From positions 1 through 64,000 of the forward strand of contig NZ_NWSQ01000018.1 in NCBI RefSeq assembly GCF_002531725.1: 64,000 nt of DNA. Direction: 5' to 3'. This DNA is from Rhizobium sp. L43 (GTDB lineage: Bacteria > Pseudomonadota > Alphaproteobacteria > Rhizobiales > Rhizobiaceae). Under the pieces are notes generated by a model. It was not told the origin of the DNA. It saw only the letters and a list, made by a program, of their open reading frames with translations, and made no database searches. This document shows, piece after piece, positions 33,917 through 43,173 of this stretch. Positions within the stretch are counted from its first letter, which is position 1, and each line of letters opens with the position of its first letter. The position numbers and the translations under genes are program-made.

Positions 33917-35203
33917 TCATGTAACGGTCCGGCTGACAGCCGGACCTTTCGCTCGCAGCAGCGCCGTCAGCATCGGACCCAGCGCAAATTCACCCCGTTC
34001 GGTCCGTCGCGTCAGGTCTCTGAGATAGCCGCCGGCCGAGTTGATGCACCCTCCCCTTTGCAGGATGCAGGCCATGACCGTGGCGGCGTTTTCCGATCCC
34101 ATCACGTTTGCCGCTGCTTCATAGGCCGACGGGCTGACGGCGAGCATCGAGCGCACGACGACAGCTGCTGTCAACAGATCCCGCCAGTTGCCGATCTTGC
34201 CGCTTGGGCCGTAGTCGGCGATGTCGGGGCAGGCCTGGAGAACTGTGGCGAGCGGGAAGGATTTCAGTACCCCGACGCCGGTCCGGCTAGCGATCCGTGA
34301 CCCCTGCCCGGCATCTCCTCGGGTTTCCAGCCAGTCATGTCTCGGCTCTGCCCTCACCTCACGATCCCCATCCAGCGCCTGCCCCGTTTCCAAGCCGGGT
34401 TCAGATTCAGATATGGATTCGGTGTGAGAATTCTGTATGTGACGCTCAAACTGGGATTCACTGGTGCTCGCTATCTGCATTTTCTCATGCAGTTGCAACA
34501 GGTTGACGATGTTTTCGCGGATTATCTCCAGTTCTTTGAGGATCGGCGTGAGGTTTTCGATCGTTGCGGCGCGCGGAATGCGATGCAGGATCGTCTGGAA
34601 CGTCGAGGACACGCGCTCCCAGTCGCCGGGAACGGCTTCCTCGACGGCGGCCGAAAGGAGCTTGGCGATGTCGCGCCGGCAGATCGTCAGCCGCTCTTTT
34701 ATTCCGCGCAGCATCTGGCGGTCGGTGGCGATCCTCGCCGCGATGGCTTCGATCTCGGTGGCGCGGGCGAGAAGCGGGGCGAGGCTGAAGCCGTAGGCCT
34801 CATTGATCTCGCCTTCCCCGCCGCGGCGCACGTAACGCTTGCCGTTCGGGCTGTCCTTGCGGGAGATGAGGCCGGCCTCGACGAGCACGGCGAGATGCCG
34901 GCGCAGCGTCGCGGCCGCCATGCCGCGGGCTCTGAGCGAAAGCTGCGCGTTCGAGGGAAAGACGACCAGCGGTTTTTCGCCGGAGATTTCGTCCTCGGGA
35001 TAAAAGGTCAGCAGCGCATCGAGCACGGTGAGCGCCCGGTCGGTCACGCCGAGCCCCGCCCGGGCCTCGCAGACCGATCGGAACAGCTTCCACTTGTTGC
35101 GCGTCGTCCCGGCCCTGATCGCTTCGCCTCGCCGCTGTTTCAGCAGCAGGGCAAGCGTCATCGGCCGCCGCCCGAAGGGCGTCGTCACAGATTCACTCTC
35201 CAT
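33917..35203 (-). CDS. repC: Replication initiator RepC
   Basis: Plasmid replication initiator of 428 residues, third gene of the repABC operon. The N-terminus matches the family (VTTPFGRRPMTLALL). A winged-helix-rich DNA-binding half follows (LRARGMAAATLRRHLAVLVEAGLISRKDSPNGKRYVRR), then a coiled-coil segment, a variable linker (about 265-320) and a conserved C-terminal domain. In repABC replicons oriV lies inside repC. Its expression should be limited by the antisense RNA in the repB-repC gap. GTG 35212 is an alternative start. Confidence 0.95.
   Translation of the reverse strand: MESESVTTPFGRRPMTLALLLKQRRGEAIRAGTTRNKWKLFRSVCEARAGLGVTDRALTVLDALLTFYPEDEISGEKPLVVFPSNAQLSLRARGMAAATLRRHLAVLVEAGLISRKDSPNGKRYVRRGGEGEINEAYGFSLAPLLARATEIEAIAARIATDRQMLRGIKERLTICRRDIAKLLSAAVEEAVPGDWERVSSTFQTILHRIPRAATIENLTPILKELEIIRENIVNLLQLHEKMQIASTSESQFERHIQNSHTESISESEPGLETGQALDGDREVRAEPRHDWLETRGDAGQGSRIASRTGVGVLKSFPLATVLQACPDIADYGPSGKIGNWRDLLTAAVVVRSMLAVSPSAYEAAANVMGSENAATVMACILQRGGCINSAGGYLRDLTRRTERGEFALGPMLTALLRAKGPAVSRTVT
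33926..33946 (+). terminator. Hairpin inside the repC 3' end, facing the chemoreceptor gene
   Basis: GGTCCGGCT-GAC-AGCCGGACC (9-bp perfect arms) followed on the plus strand by TTTCGCTC lies 21 bp after the chemoreceptor stop but within the last codons of repC. It probably terminates the plus-strand transcript. Confidence 0.6.
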
Positions 35204-35351
35204 TTCCTTCACCTCTCATCAGGCAAAAGAAATCCGCTCACCGAAACGATGCGAGGATAAAAGTGCTGCAGCGACTTTTACGCCCCTGAAAAGACACGGG
35301 CGGCGTCACAGGACTCTTGACTGGGATTCGTGAAAATGCGATTCTCTGTCT

Positions 35352-35410
35352 TGCTTAAGGATGTGAGAAGGGCTTCCACGACTCGGTCGTTTGGGGGCCT
35401 TTTTCTTTTG
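35352..35410 (+). ncRNA. Antisense RNA (ctRNA/IncA) of repABC
   Basis: All repABC plasmids studied encode a roughly 55-60-nt countertranscribed RNA in the repB-repC gap. Here, on the strand opposite to repC, TTGACT (35317-35322) and a weak GATTCT 17 bp later precede a segment that ends in a GC hairpin (CGAC-TCG-GTCG within GGCTTCC..GGGGGCC) followed by TTTTTC. The terminator is clear. The 5' end is inferred from promoter spacing. Confidence 0.75.
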
Positions 35411-35424
35411 CGGTTTCAGTCTCC

Positions 35425-36393
35425 TTATTTGCTCTCCTCGGCGAGGAATTGCGCATAGAGCGCATCCAGCCTGCTGGAGAGAAATTCCCCGAAGCGGCCG
35501 GCATTTTTCGCCTTCATCGAGAGCGAAAACGCCTTGCCGTCATTCTTCATTTCCGCCTGGACGGCCTTGTCCCGCGGCTGCCATTTGATCTTGGTTGCTG
35601 CGGCCTGCGTCTTTCTTACCGGCCGGGCGCTTTTGTTCAGCCCCGTATAGAGCGCCTCGAAACGTTTGTCGGAAGGCAACTGGCGAAAGCTGTCCTCTTC
35701 CATGAGCTTGGCGATATCAGCCGAATTGGATGCCTTGCCGGCCAGCAGCGAAAGCGCCACCCAGCGTTCGCGGCCGACACCGGCTGCAGGGCCGATCGCC
35801 TGGACGACTTCCGGCGAAATGCGATCCATCACCGAAATCATCTTCGAGACCGACGCCGCATTGGCGGCAAGGGCTGATGAGATGACGTCCCTGTCGTAGC
35901 CGAGTTCTTCCAGCCGGCCGGCGAAGAGCGCGCGCTCGATGAAGGTAAGATCGGCCCGGGCCGAATTCTCCTGGCCCTGGGCGATGACATGGGTGCGGTC
36001 GTCGATCGCCTTGACGACGGCCCTGACATTGCGGCCGAGCTCGCGGGCGGCGCGCAGCCGCCGGTGACCGAAGACGACCTGATAGCGGCCGTCGATCTTG
36101 GCGTGGGGGCGCACCAGAATCGGCGTATCCTGGCCGCGGGCGCGGATCGCCTCGACCAGTGCGCGGAATTCTTCGTCATCCTCCGTCAGGCGGTCCTTGA
36201 CGAAGGAAGCCTCGACGACATCGGGATCGAGCTCGACGACCGCTTCGCCTTCCAGGAATTTCTCGGCCTGCTTGGCGAGCTCATCCAGCGAGCGGACGAG
36301 CGAGCGGCCCGCCCCGCGCATCGGATAGTTCGGCGCGCCCGCGTTCTCGTCGGGCATATCGGTGAGCCCTTCCAGCAGATTCTTTCGTGCCAT
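35425..36393 (-). CDS. repB: Partitioning protein RepB (ParB family)
   Basis: Centromere-binding protein of 322 residues. It has the ParB/Srx N-terminal domain (PILVRPHAKIDGRYQVVFGHRRLRAARELG) and a central helix-turn-helix (DLTFIERALFAGRLEELGYDRDVISSALAANAASVSKMISVMDRI). The N-terminal FRALVEAIRARGQDTP block is typical. Second gene of repABC. It should bind the palindrome at 36441-36466 and act with RepA in segregation and autoregulation. Confidence 0.95.
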   Translation of the reverse strand: MARKNLLEGLTDMPDENAGAPNYPMRGAGRSLVRSLDELAKQAEKFLEGEAVVELDPDVVEASFVKDRLTEDDEEFRALVEAIRARGQDTPILVRPHAKIDGRYQVVFGHRRLRAARELGRNVRAVVKAIDDRTHVIAQGQENSARADLTFIERALFAGRLEELGYDRDVISSALAANAASVSKMISVMDRISPEVVQAIGPAAGVGRERWVALSLLAGKASNSADIAKLMEEDSFRQLPSDKRFEALYTGLNKSARPVRKTQAAATKIKWQPRDKAVQAEMKNDGKAFSLSMKAKNAGRFGEFLSSRLDALYAQFLAEESK

Positions 36394-36440
36394 CGCTTCC
36401 TCCGATGTCGGTCAATCAATTGATTCGGCTTGAGGAAACC

Positions 36441-36466
36441 GTGAATTTGTCAGCCGACAAATTCAC
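36441..36466. other. parS-like centromere palindrome
   Basis: GTGAATTTGTC-AGCC-GACAAATTCAC: perfect 11-bp arms with a 4-bp spacer, overlapping the repA stop codon in the repA-repB junction. Its central 16 bp match the published repABC parS consensus GTTNNCNGCNGNNAAC at every fixed position except the two outermost (T and A instead of G and C). It is the likely RepB binding site. Confidence 0.75.
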
Positions 36467-37671
36467 CGCCCCCATGCCTGATGAATAAGCGCTGCGATCT
36501 CTGCGTTGACGGCGCCCATCGCCTCCAGCGCCCGGTCATAGGTTCCCCGGTTCATCGACGACCGTTCGACCTCATAAAGCGTCTGCTTGGTGATCCCGGC
36601 ATCCGAGATCGCCGTCGATTTGACCATCTGGTGCTTCAGCATGAACTCGTGGAACATCGTCGACATGAAGCCGACCATCTGCGCCTGCGGCACGTCGGTC
36701 GGCTCATAGCGGGTAATGAGATAGCGATACCAGGAGAGGTTCACTTCGGCGCCGGCGGCGCGGATCGGCTTCAGGATGCCGCCGAGCATGAGCAGGAACT
36801 GCCCCATCGACATGACGTCGAGCATCTGCGGATGGATGGTGATCAGCACACTGGTCGCCGCCGTCAGCGCCGTCAGCGTGAGGTAGCCGAGCTGCGGCGG
36901 GCAATCGATGACGACGACATCGTAGCGGTCGTCGACCTCGGCGAGGGCGCGCGAGATACGGGTGAAGAAGGTCTTGCCGTCATTGGTCGATTTGTCGGCC
37001 ATGGCCAGCGGCGTATCATATTCATACTCCTGCAGGTCGAGATTGGCCGGCACGATATCGAGGCCGGGGAAATTGGTCTTGTGGATGATCTCCGAGAGCT
37101 TCTTCTTCTCGCCGTCGTAGCGGATCGCTTCATAAAGCGATGAGGCCTGGTCGAATTCCGGCTGGAAGCCGTGCAGCGAGGAGAGCGACGCCTGCGGATC
37201 GAGATCGACGGCAAGCACGCGATGGCCGGTCAGCGCCAGATGCTGGGCAAGATGGGCAGCCGTCGTCGTCTTGCCCGAGCCGCCCTTGAAGTTGACGACG
37301 GCGATGACCTGCAGCTTTTCATGGCCGCGGCGATGGGGCACATACATGCGGCTCTCGGAGCGGCCATGTGCATCGAGATATCGCCTCAGCTCCAGCATCT
37401 GCTCGGCGCTATAGGAGCGCCGCCCGGAAGGCGAGGTCTGCGGGCAGGGGCCTTTGCCTTCGAGATGCAGTTTCTTCAGCGTGCTTTGTGAGGCGCCGAC
37501 ATAATTGGCGACCTCTGCCAGGGAGAAGCTGCGCAGCGTCTTCTTCGCATTGGGGGGAAACCGCTGGACGCTGAGCAGGTGGAGCTTCTTTGAAATCACG
37601 TCACCCTGTTCGAGAATCTGATCCTCGAAATGCAACGTCGCCTTGTTCAAGGCCGTCAAATTAGCGTTCAT
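36463..37671 (-). CDS. repA: Partitioning ATPase RepA (ParA family)
   Basis: Walker-type ParA ATPase of 402 residues that positions plasmid copies and represses the repABC promoter. An N-terminal helix-turn-helix (about 48-75, SLAEVANYVGASQSTLKKL) is followed by the deviant Walker A KGGSGKTT (129-136), then Walker B DVVVIDCPPQLGYLTL. First gene of repABC, 69 bp from repB. ATG 37671 is chosen; a TTG three codons upstream is possible. Confidence 0.95.
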   Translation of the reverse strand: MNANLTALNKATLHFEDQILEQGDVISKKLHLLSVQRFPPNAKKTLRSFSLAEVANYVGASQSTLKKLHLEGKGPCPQTSPSGRRSYSAEQMLELRRYLDAHGRSESRMYVPHRRGHEKLQVIAVVNFKGGSGKTTTAAHLAQHLALTGHRVLAVDLDPQASLSSLHGFQPEFDQASSLYEAIRYDGEKKKLSEIIHKTNFPGLDIVPANLDLQEYEYDTPLAMADKSTNDGKTFFTRISRALAEVDDRYDVVVIDCPPQLGYLTLTALTAATSVLITIHPQMLDVMSMGQFLLMLGGILKPIRAAGAEVNLSWYRYLITRYEPTDVPQAQMVGFMSTMFHEFMLKHQMVKSTAISDAGITKQTLYEVERSSMNRGTYDRALEAMGAVNAEIAALIHQAWGR

Positions 37672-37761
37672 TGGCAGCAATCTTCCGGATAACGATTTTC
37701 GGGATCAAAAGCCCCTCTAACCGTTATTATCCGCGATTCTCCGATGCCGGCCAAGAATTTT

Positions 37762-37783
37762 AAGGTTAACGCATATTAACCTT
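37762..37783. promoter_or_regulatory. Inverted repeat upstream of repA
   Basis: AAGGTTAA-N6-TTAACCTT (8-bp arms) lies about 90 bp upstream of the repA start, in the expected position of the repABC promoter and of RepA/RepB autoregulation. No protein binding can be proven from sequence. Confidence 0.5.
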
Positions 37784-37847
37784 TTGGGAGTTTGTTCAAG
37801 CACTTGGAACGCCAGAACGACTGCCCGCAAGGACGAAGCTTTCGTGA

Positions 37848-37873
37848 CCGGGGGCGCGGAAACGCGCCCCCGG
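37848..37873 (-). terminator. Strong hairpin after the sugar ABC operon
   Basis: CCGGGGGCGCG / CGCGCCCCCGG, 11-bp perfect arms with a 4-nt loop, lie 39 bp after the stop of the last ABC gene. No T-run on the minus strand. It probably insulates repA from the upstream operon. Confidence 0.65.
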
Positions 37874-37912
37874 CCGGCACCCGGCCAAAAGGGGAGGGGG
37901 CTATCGGCCGGA

Positions 37913-38974
<1,062 letters not shown>

Positions 38975-38996
38975 GAAACTCCTCCCGAAATCGCCG

Positions 38997-39851
38997 TCAA
39001 AGTCCGTTCAAGACATTTTTGAGATAATCGAGGCCGAGACGCTCGCCTTGCCTGCGGGCATCCAGATCCTTGCCCGGCCAGCCATAGGCGGCATCCTCGT
39101 GCTCGATCGAAAGCGTGCCGTCAAAACCGTGGCCGCGCGCCTGGCTGAGGAAACGCGGCCAGTCGAGCAGGCCGAGCCCCGGCAGCTTGTATTGCCACCA
39201 GCCCTTGCCGTGATAGCCGATTGCCTGCAGCGCCTCGGCGTTAATCGCCGTGTCCTTTGCGTGCAGAATGGCGATGCGATCTTTGACCGCTTCCATCGCC
39301 CGATAGGGATCGACGCCGATGCGGATGAGATGCGAGGGATCGAATTCGAGCGCGAAACGGTGATCCGGAATCCTCAGGAAAAGCTCCTGCCAGCCCTTCG
39401 GCGTCGTGCCGATGAAATTATCTCCAGGCCCCGGCCAGTTCTCGATCGCGAAGGTGAGGCCGCTCGATTGCGTTTCTGCGATCAACCCGTTCGCGAAGTC
39501 GGCGAAGTCGTCGTAATTGGCTTCGTCGCTCGCGGTGTCGTCCCGGCCGGGGAAGATTACGAAAATTGGAACGCCGGCCTGCCCGATCGCTGCGGCGAAT
39601 TCGGCCGTTCTTGCCCGAAGCTCCCAGCGCTTGTCGCGGTCGGGGTCGAGCTGGTTGCCGAAATAGGTGATCGACGACAAGAAGAGGTCGCGGCTGCGGG
39701 CGAGTGCGACGGCGGCCTCCACCCGATCCGGCGTTTTGATATGGCCGCCGACATCGATCTCGACGGCGTCGAAGCCGGCCGACGCGGCGAAGTCCACCAC
39801 TTCCTCCAGCGGACGATCATTGAATGTCGAGGTGTAAAAGCCGATCTTCAC
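38997..39851 (-). CDS. Xylose-isomerase-like TIM-barrel sugar (phosphate) isomerase/epimerase
   Basis: TIM-barrel protein of 284 residues in the AP-endonuclease-2/xylose-isomerase-like family. Metal ligands are expected at FAIENWPG (Glu), EFDPSHL (Asp/His), HAKDTAI (His/Asp) and SIEHED (Glu). Substrates of relatives are sugars, inososes or keto-sugars. It sits in the sugar ABC operon between the ROK and ATPase genes. GTG 39851 has GGAGG five bases away, created by a 19-bp tandem duplication. With the nearby Gfo/Idh/MocA dehydrogenase it could process oxidised sugars. Confidence 0.85.
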   Translation of the reverse strand: MKIGFYTSTFNDRPLEEVVDFAASAGFDAVEIDVGGHIKTPDRVEAAVALARSRDLFLSSITYFGNQLDPDRDKRWELRARTAEFAAAIGQAGVPIFVIFPGRDDTASDEANYDDFADFANGLIAETQSSGLTFAIENWPGPGDNFIGTTPKGWQELFLRIPDHRFALEFDPSHLIRIGVDPYRAMEAVKDRIAILHAKDTAINAEALQAIGYHGKGWWQYKLPGLGLLDWPRFLSQARGHGFDGTLSIEHEDAAYGWPGKDLDARRQGERLGLDYLKNVLNGL

Positions 39852-39878
39852 CAAATCCTCCGATCTTCACCAAATCCC
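39841..39878 (-). repeat. 19-bp tandem duplication at the isomerase start
   Basis: On the plus strand CCGATCTTCACCAAATCCT (39841-39859) is followed by CCGATCTTCACCAAATCCC. The inner copy encodes the first codons; the outer copy places GGAGG just upstream of the initiation codon. Confidence 0.85.
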
Positions 39879-39897
39879 CGGGGCCTTGCCGACCGTT

Positions 39898-41136
39898 TCA
39901 ATTGTTCAGGCGGTCCATATTCTTGAGGGGCGAGCGTGTGCGTTGAGCAGCATCGGCCGATGCGAGCATGAGAGCCGCTGCCATCGGCATCGCCGCCGCG
40001 CCCATGGCCGAGGCATCCTCTCCGAGCGAGGCGCGATGCAGCGACGGAAGATTGGCGTCGTCGGCGTCGAGATGCTCGTGCACATAACGCAGCAATTCGT
40101 CGACGATGCGGATCGGCAGCCTGCCGCCGACGAGGACGGCGTCGGGATCCACGATCATGCCGATATGTTTGACGGCGATGGCCAGATGCGCGCTCATTTC
40201 CTTCAGCCACTGCGAAACCAGACGCCTGCCATGCGCATCCAGCGTCAGCAGATCGTGGGGAATACTGACCTCGACATCGTGCCGCGCCAGAAAATCATAG
40301 AGGGAAAACAGCGAGAATATCTCGCCGAGAAGCTGAACCTTATGGGCTTTTTCGTCCCGGTCGTCGGCAATCGGAAGCCAGCCGATCTCGCCGCTGAGGC
40401 CCATGGCGCCGCGATGGCCGTTGCCGTCAAGCACGAGCCCGCCGCCGGGGCACGCATTGATGGCGATGTAGAAGAAGCTGCTGCTCTCGGCACCCAGCCC
40501 GTAATCGAGCTCGGCAAGGGCTGCGGCATTGGCTTCGTTTTCGATGAAGACGGGATGCTGCGTCAGGTTCTCCAGTGACGCGCGCACATCGAATGAAGTC
40601 CATTCCTGATAGGCCTTGGGCTTGCCGAGGAGCGAAATCTCCCCAAGCCAATCCGGCATGGCGAGACCGATGCCGGCCAGGCGCGCGTCGTCGATCAGCC
40701 GGCTGCGCTGGAAATGCGAAATCGCATCTGATGTCAGCTGCAGGAATTCCGCCGGCAGGATGAAGCGCTTTTCATGATGCACGCGGGCGCGGACGTTGCC
40801 GACGGCGTCGACCGCCAGGATCGTCAGATGATCGCGATCGATATTGATGCCGATGGCGAAACAGGCATCCGGATTGATCTCGAGTTCGATCGCCGGCTGG
40901 CCTCTCAGCCCATGTCGCCGCCGGGCTTCCATGATCAGGCCCTCGTCCAGCAGCCGATCGACGATCCGGGCGATTGCCGGTTTGGTAAAACCCGTCTGCC
41001 GGGCGATTTCGGCGCGTGAAATCGGCGCCTGGCGATGGATGCAGCGCAGCACGACCGCCCTGTTGTGCTCGCCTGCATCCTCGACATTGGCGCCGGTCAG
41101 ATCCGGGGAGAGCCTGGCGTCGAGCGGCTGGTTCAT
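39898..41136 (-). CDS. ROK-family transcriptional regulator in the sugar operon
   Basis: Regulator of 412 residues. An N-terminal winged helix (about 25-75, HNRAVVLRCIHRQAPISRAEIARQTGFTKPAIARIVDRLLDEGL) precedes a ROK domain with EIGWLPIADD where sugar kinases have their zinc loop. The CxCGxxGC cluster is absent. Co-transcribed with the permeases, so it is probably an autoregulated local repressor; the operator at 44549-44579 is a candidate target. ATG 41136 with AAGGA is preferred over ATGs at 41160 and 41181. Confidence 0.87.
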   Translation of the reverse strand: MNQPLDARLSPDLTGANVEDAGEHNRAVVLRCIHRQAPISRAEIARQTGFTKPAIARIVDRLLDEGLIMEARRRHGLRGQPAIELEINPDACFAIGINIDRDHLTILAVDAVGNVRARVHHEKRFILPAEFLQLTSDAISHFQRSRLIDDARLAGIGLAMPDWLGEISLLGKPKAYQEWTSFDVRASLENLTQHPVFIENEANAAALAELDYGLGAESSSFFYIAINACPGGGLVLDGNGHRGAMGLSGEIGWLPIADDRDEKAHKVQLLGEIFSLFSLYDFLARHDVEVSIPHDLLTLDAHGRRLVSQWLKEMSAHLAIAVKHIGMIVDPDAVLVGGRLPIRIVDELLRYVHEHLDADDANLPSLHRASLGEDASAMGAAAMPMAAALMLASADAAQRTRSPLKNMDRLNN

Positions 41137-41177
41137 AGGGTCAAATCCTTTATCAAGCATCGAGACCAAACCGACCC

Positions 41178-42020
41178 TCATCCCTTCACCGCGCCGCTGG
41201 TCATCGCGCCGAGGATCAGCCTCTGCAGCGACAGGAAGGCCACGATCGCCGGAACGACCGAGATCAGGCAGGCGGCGGCGAGCAGCTGGATGGACGAGTC
41301 GGTCTGCATGCCGCGGAAGTTAAAGATTCCGACGCCGATCGGCATCAGGTCATTTTTGGTGAGCAGCAGGAAAGGCACAAGGAATTGCGACCAGCCGGCA
41401 ATCACTGTGATGATGAAGACGGAAGCGATGCCCGGCGCCGACAAGGGAAGGATGATGCGCCAGAAGACCGAAAACCGGTTGCAGCCGTCGATCATGGCGG
41501 CTTCGTCTAGACTGCGCGGAATGCCGTCGACCGTGCTCTTCAACAGCCAGGTCGCCAAGGGAACGCCGAGCGCGATATAGACCATGACGACGGCGAAATG
41601 CGTGTCCAGCAGGCCGAGCCGGTTCATGTAGCGGTAGAGCGGCACCATGATCACCAGCGGCGAGATCATCTGGAAGAGCAAAAGCCCCATCATCGACAGG
41701 CCCTTGCCGCGGAACTGAAAGCGGGAAAAAGCGTAAGCCGCGGGCAGCGCAACGATCAGCACGCCGATCCCGCTTATGGCCGCAAGCTTGAGGCCGTTCC
41801 AGAGATAGACCGGAAAGTAGCTGTTGTTGAGCACGGTGATGAAATTGTCGATGGTGGGGTTCTGGGGAATATAGCGCGCCGCGCCGCGATAGATCTCGCG
41901 CTTGTCACGCATTGCCATCGACAGGAGATAGGTGAGGGGGCCGGCGAAGAAGACGAACATCGCCAGCATGAAGAGATAGCTCAGGGCATCGCCGAGCCGC
42001 GTTCCGGTCCTGCCGCTCAT
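41178..42020 (-). CDS. Sugar ABC transporter permease (MalG-like)
   Basis: CUT1 inner-membrane permease of 280 residues, about six transmembrane helices. The EAA loop is DEAAMIDGCNRFSVFWRIILPLSAPGI. The long first periplasmic loop (KREIYRGAARYIPQNPTIDNF) is typical of MalG-type subunits. It overlaps the upstream permease gene by 4 bp. Confidence 0.92.
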   Translation of the reverse strand: MSGRTGTRLGDALSYLFMLAMFVFFAGPLTYLLSMAMRDKREIYRGAARYIPQNPTIDNFITVLNNSYFPVYLWNGLKLAAISGIGVLIVALPAAYAFSRFQFRGKGLSMMGLLLFQMISPLVIMVPLYRYMNRLGLLDTHFAVVMVYIALGVPLATWLLKSTVDGIPRSLDEAAMIDGCNRFSVFWRIILPLSAPGIASVFIITVIAGWSQFLVPFLLLTKNDLMPIGVGIFNFRGMQTDSSIQLLAAACLISVVPAIVAFLSLQRLILGAMTSGAVKG

Positions 42021-42946
42021 TGCTCTTCCTCCTTCGGCAGGAACGACGCGTAGACGAAGGCAAGCCCGAGGCTGATGATCAGCATCAGCACCGAGAGCAC
42101 GCTGCCGCCGGAGAGATCGTAGTTTCTAAAGACGATGTTGAAGACGTAGAGTGAAATCACCTCGGTCGCCCGCCCCGGGCCGCCGCCGGTCAGCGTGATG
42201 ATCGCATCGAAGGTGTTGACCGTCTGGATGGTGATCAGGATCATGTTGACGAGGATGGCAGCGCGCAGCTGCGGCAGCGTCACGAAGAAGAACTGCTGCG
42301 ATGCCGTGGCGCCGTCGACCTCGGCGGCTTCGTAAAGCGAGGGATCGATCGACTTCAGCGCCGCATACATGACGACCATCGAAAAGGCCGTGCCGCGCCA
42401 GATGTTGGAGATCAGCGTCGACCACGGCGCGATCGCCGGGTCGGAAAGCCAAGCGACGGTCGGCATGTGCATCAGCCTGAGAATACTGTTCAGCGCGCCG
42501 TAAGGCGCTTCGGAAAACAGCATCTGCCAGATGATGCCGCCGGCAATGCCGGGCACGACCCAGGCGATGAGCGCCGTTGTCCTCAGGATCGTGGTGCCGA
42601 ACAGCCCACGCTTTTCGCCACGGATGACGGTGACGGCGACCGCAAGGCCGAGGATCTGCTGGCCGATGACGCTGCCGCCGACGAAGATCAGGGTCGCCCA
42701 GAGAATGTCGGGCAGCTGCGGCGAGCTGAGCGCATTGGCGATCGAGCCCAGCGTATATTGCTGATTGTCGCCGATCAGCGTCGCATTGGTGAAGGACAGC
42801 CGGAAAACGTCGATGACGGGATAAAGGTAGAAGATGCCGATGACGACGATCACAGGCATGATCCAGGGCAGGGGCGCCCCGGCGAAACGGCGCATGAACG
42901 TTCTGCTTTGAGGCAAGGTCTCAGCCTCGATGGCGATAGGACTCAT
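42017..42946 (-). CDS. Sugar ABC transporter permease (MalF-like)
   Basis: CUT1 inner-membrane permease of 309 residues. The first transmembrane helix starts near residue 28 (LPWIMPVIVVIGIFYLYPVI), and the EAA loop is YEAAEVDGATASQQFFFVTLPQLRAAI. Second gene of the operon, 227 bp after the binding protein gene with a mosaic repeat in between that may lower its expression relative to the binding protein. Confidence 0.92.
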   Translation of the reverse strand: MSPIAIEAETLPQSRTFMRRFAGAPLPWIMPVIVVIGIFYLYPVIDVFRLSFTNATLIGDNQQYTLGSIANALSSPQLPDILWATLIFVGGSVIGQQILGLAVAVTVIRGEKRGLFGTTILRTTALIAWVVPGIAGGIIWQMLFSEAPYGALNSILRLMHMPTVAWLSDPAIAPWSTLISNIWRGTAFSMVVMYAALKSIDPSLYEAAEVDGATASQQFFFVTLPQLRAAILVNMILITIQTVNTFDAIITLTGGGPGRATEVISLYVFNIVFRNYDLSGGSVLSVLMLIISLGLAFVYASFLPKEEEQ

Positions 42947-43009
42947 TGGGCCTCTCTGTCCGGGTTGGCAGTTAGGTATGACTGGCCGGTTCGCGTCGGT
43001 GGCCGCCCC

Positions 43010-43146
43010 TCAGCCTAACCCTCTCCCCGTAAAAACGGGGAGAGGGGACGTGCCCCGCGAGGCGCTGGTGAGGGACGGAGAGGTTGCGTCTCGTCCCTTC
43101 GCCCCGCTTGCGGGGAGAAGGTGGCGGCAGCCGGATAAGGGGCAGG
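43010..43146. repeat. Mosaic hairpin repeat between binding protein and permease genes
   Basis: Contains CTCTCCCCGTAAAAACGGGG (hairpin continuing AGAG), GTGCCCCGCGAGG, then CCCCGCTTGCGGGGAGAAGG. RIME-like rhizobial element located inside an operon. Such hairpins often stabilise the upstream message, here that of the binding protein. Confidence 0.7.
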
Positions 43147-43173
43147 CCGCGATCTCCTGGCTCAGCCGCGGCA

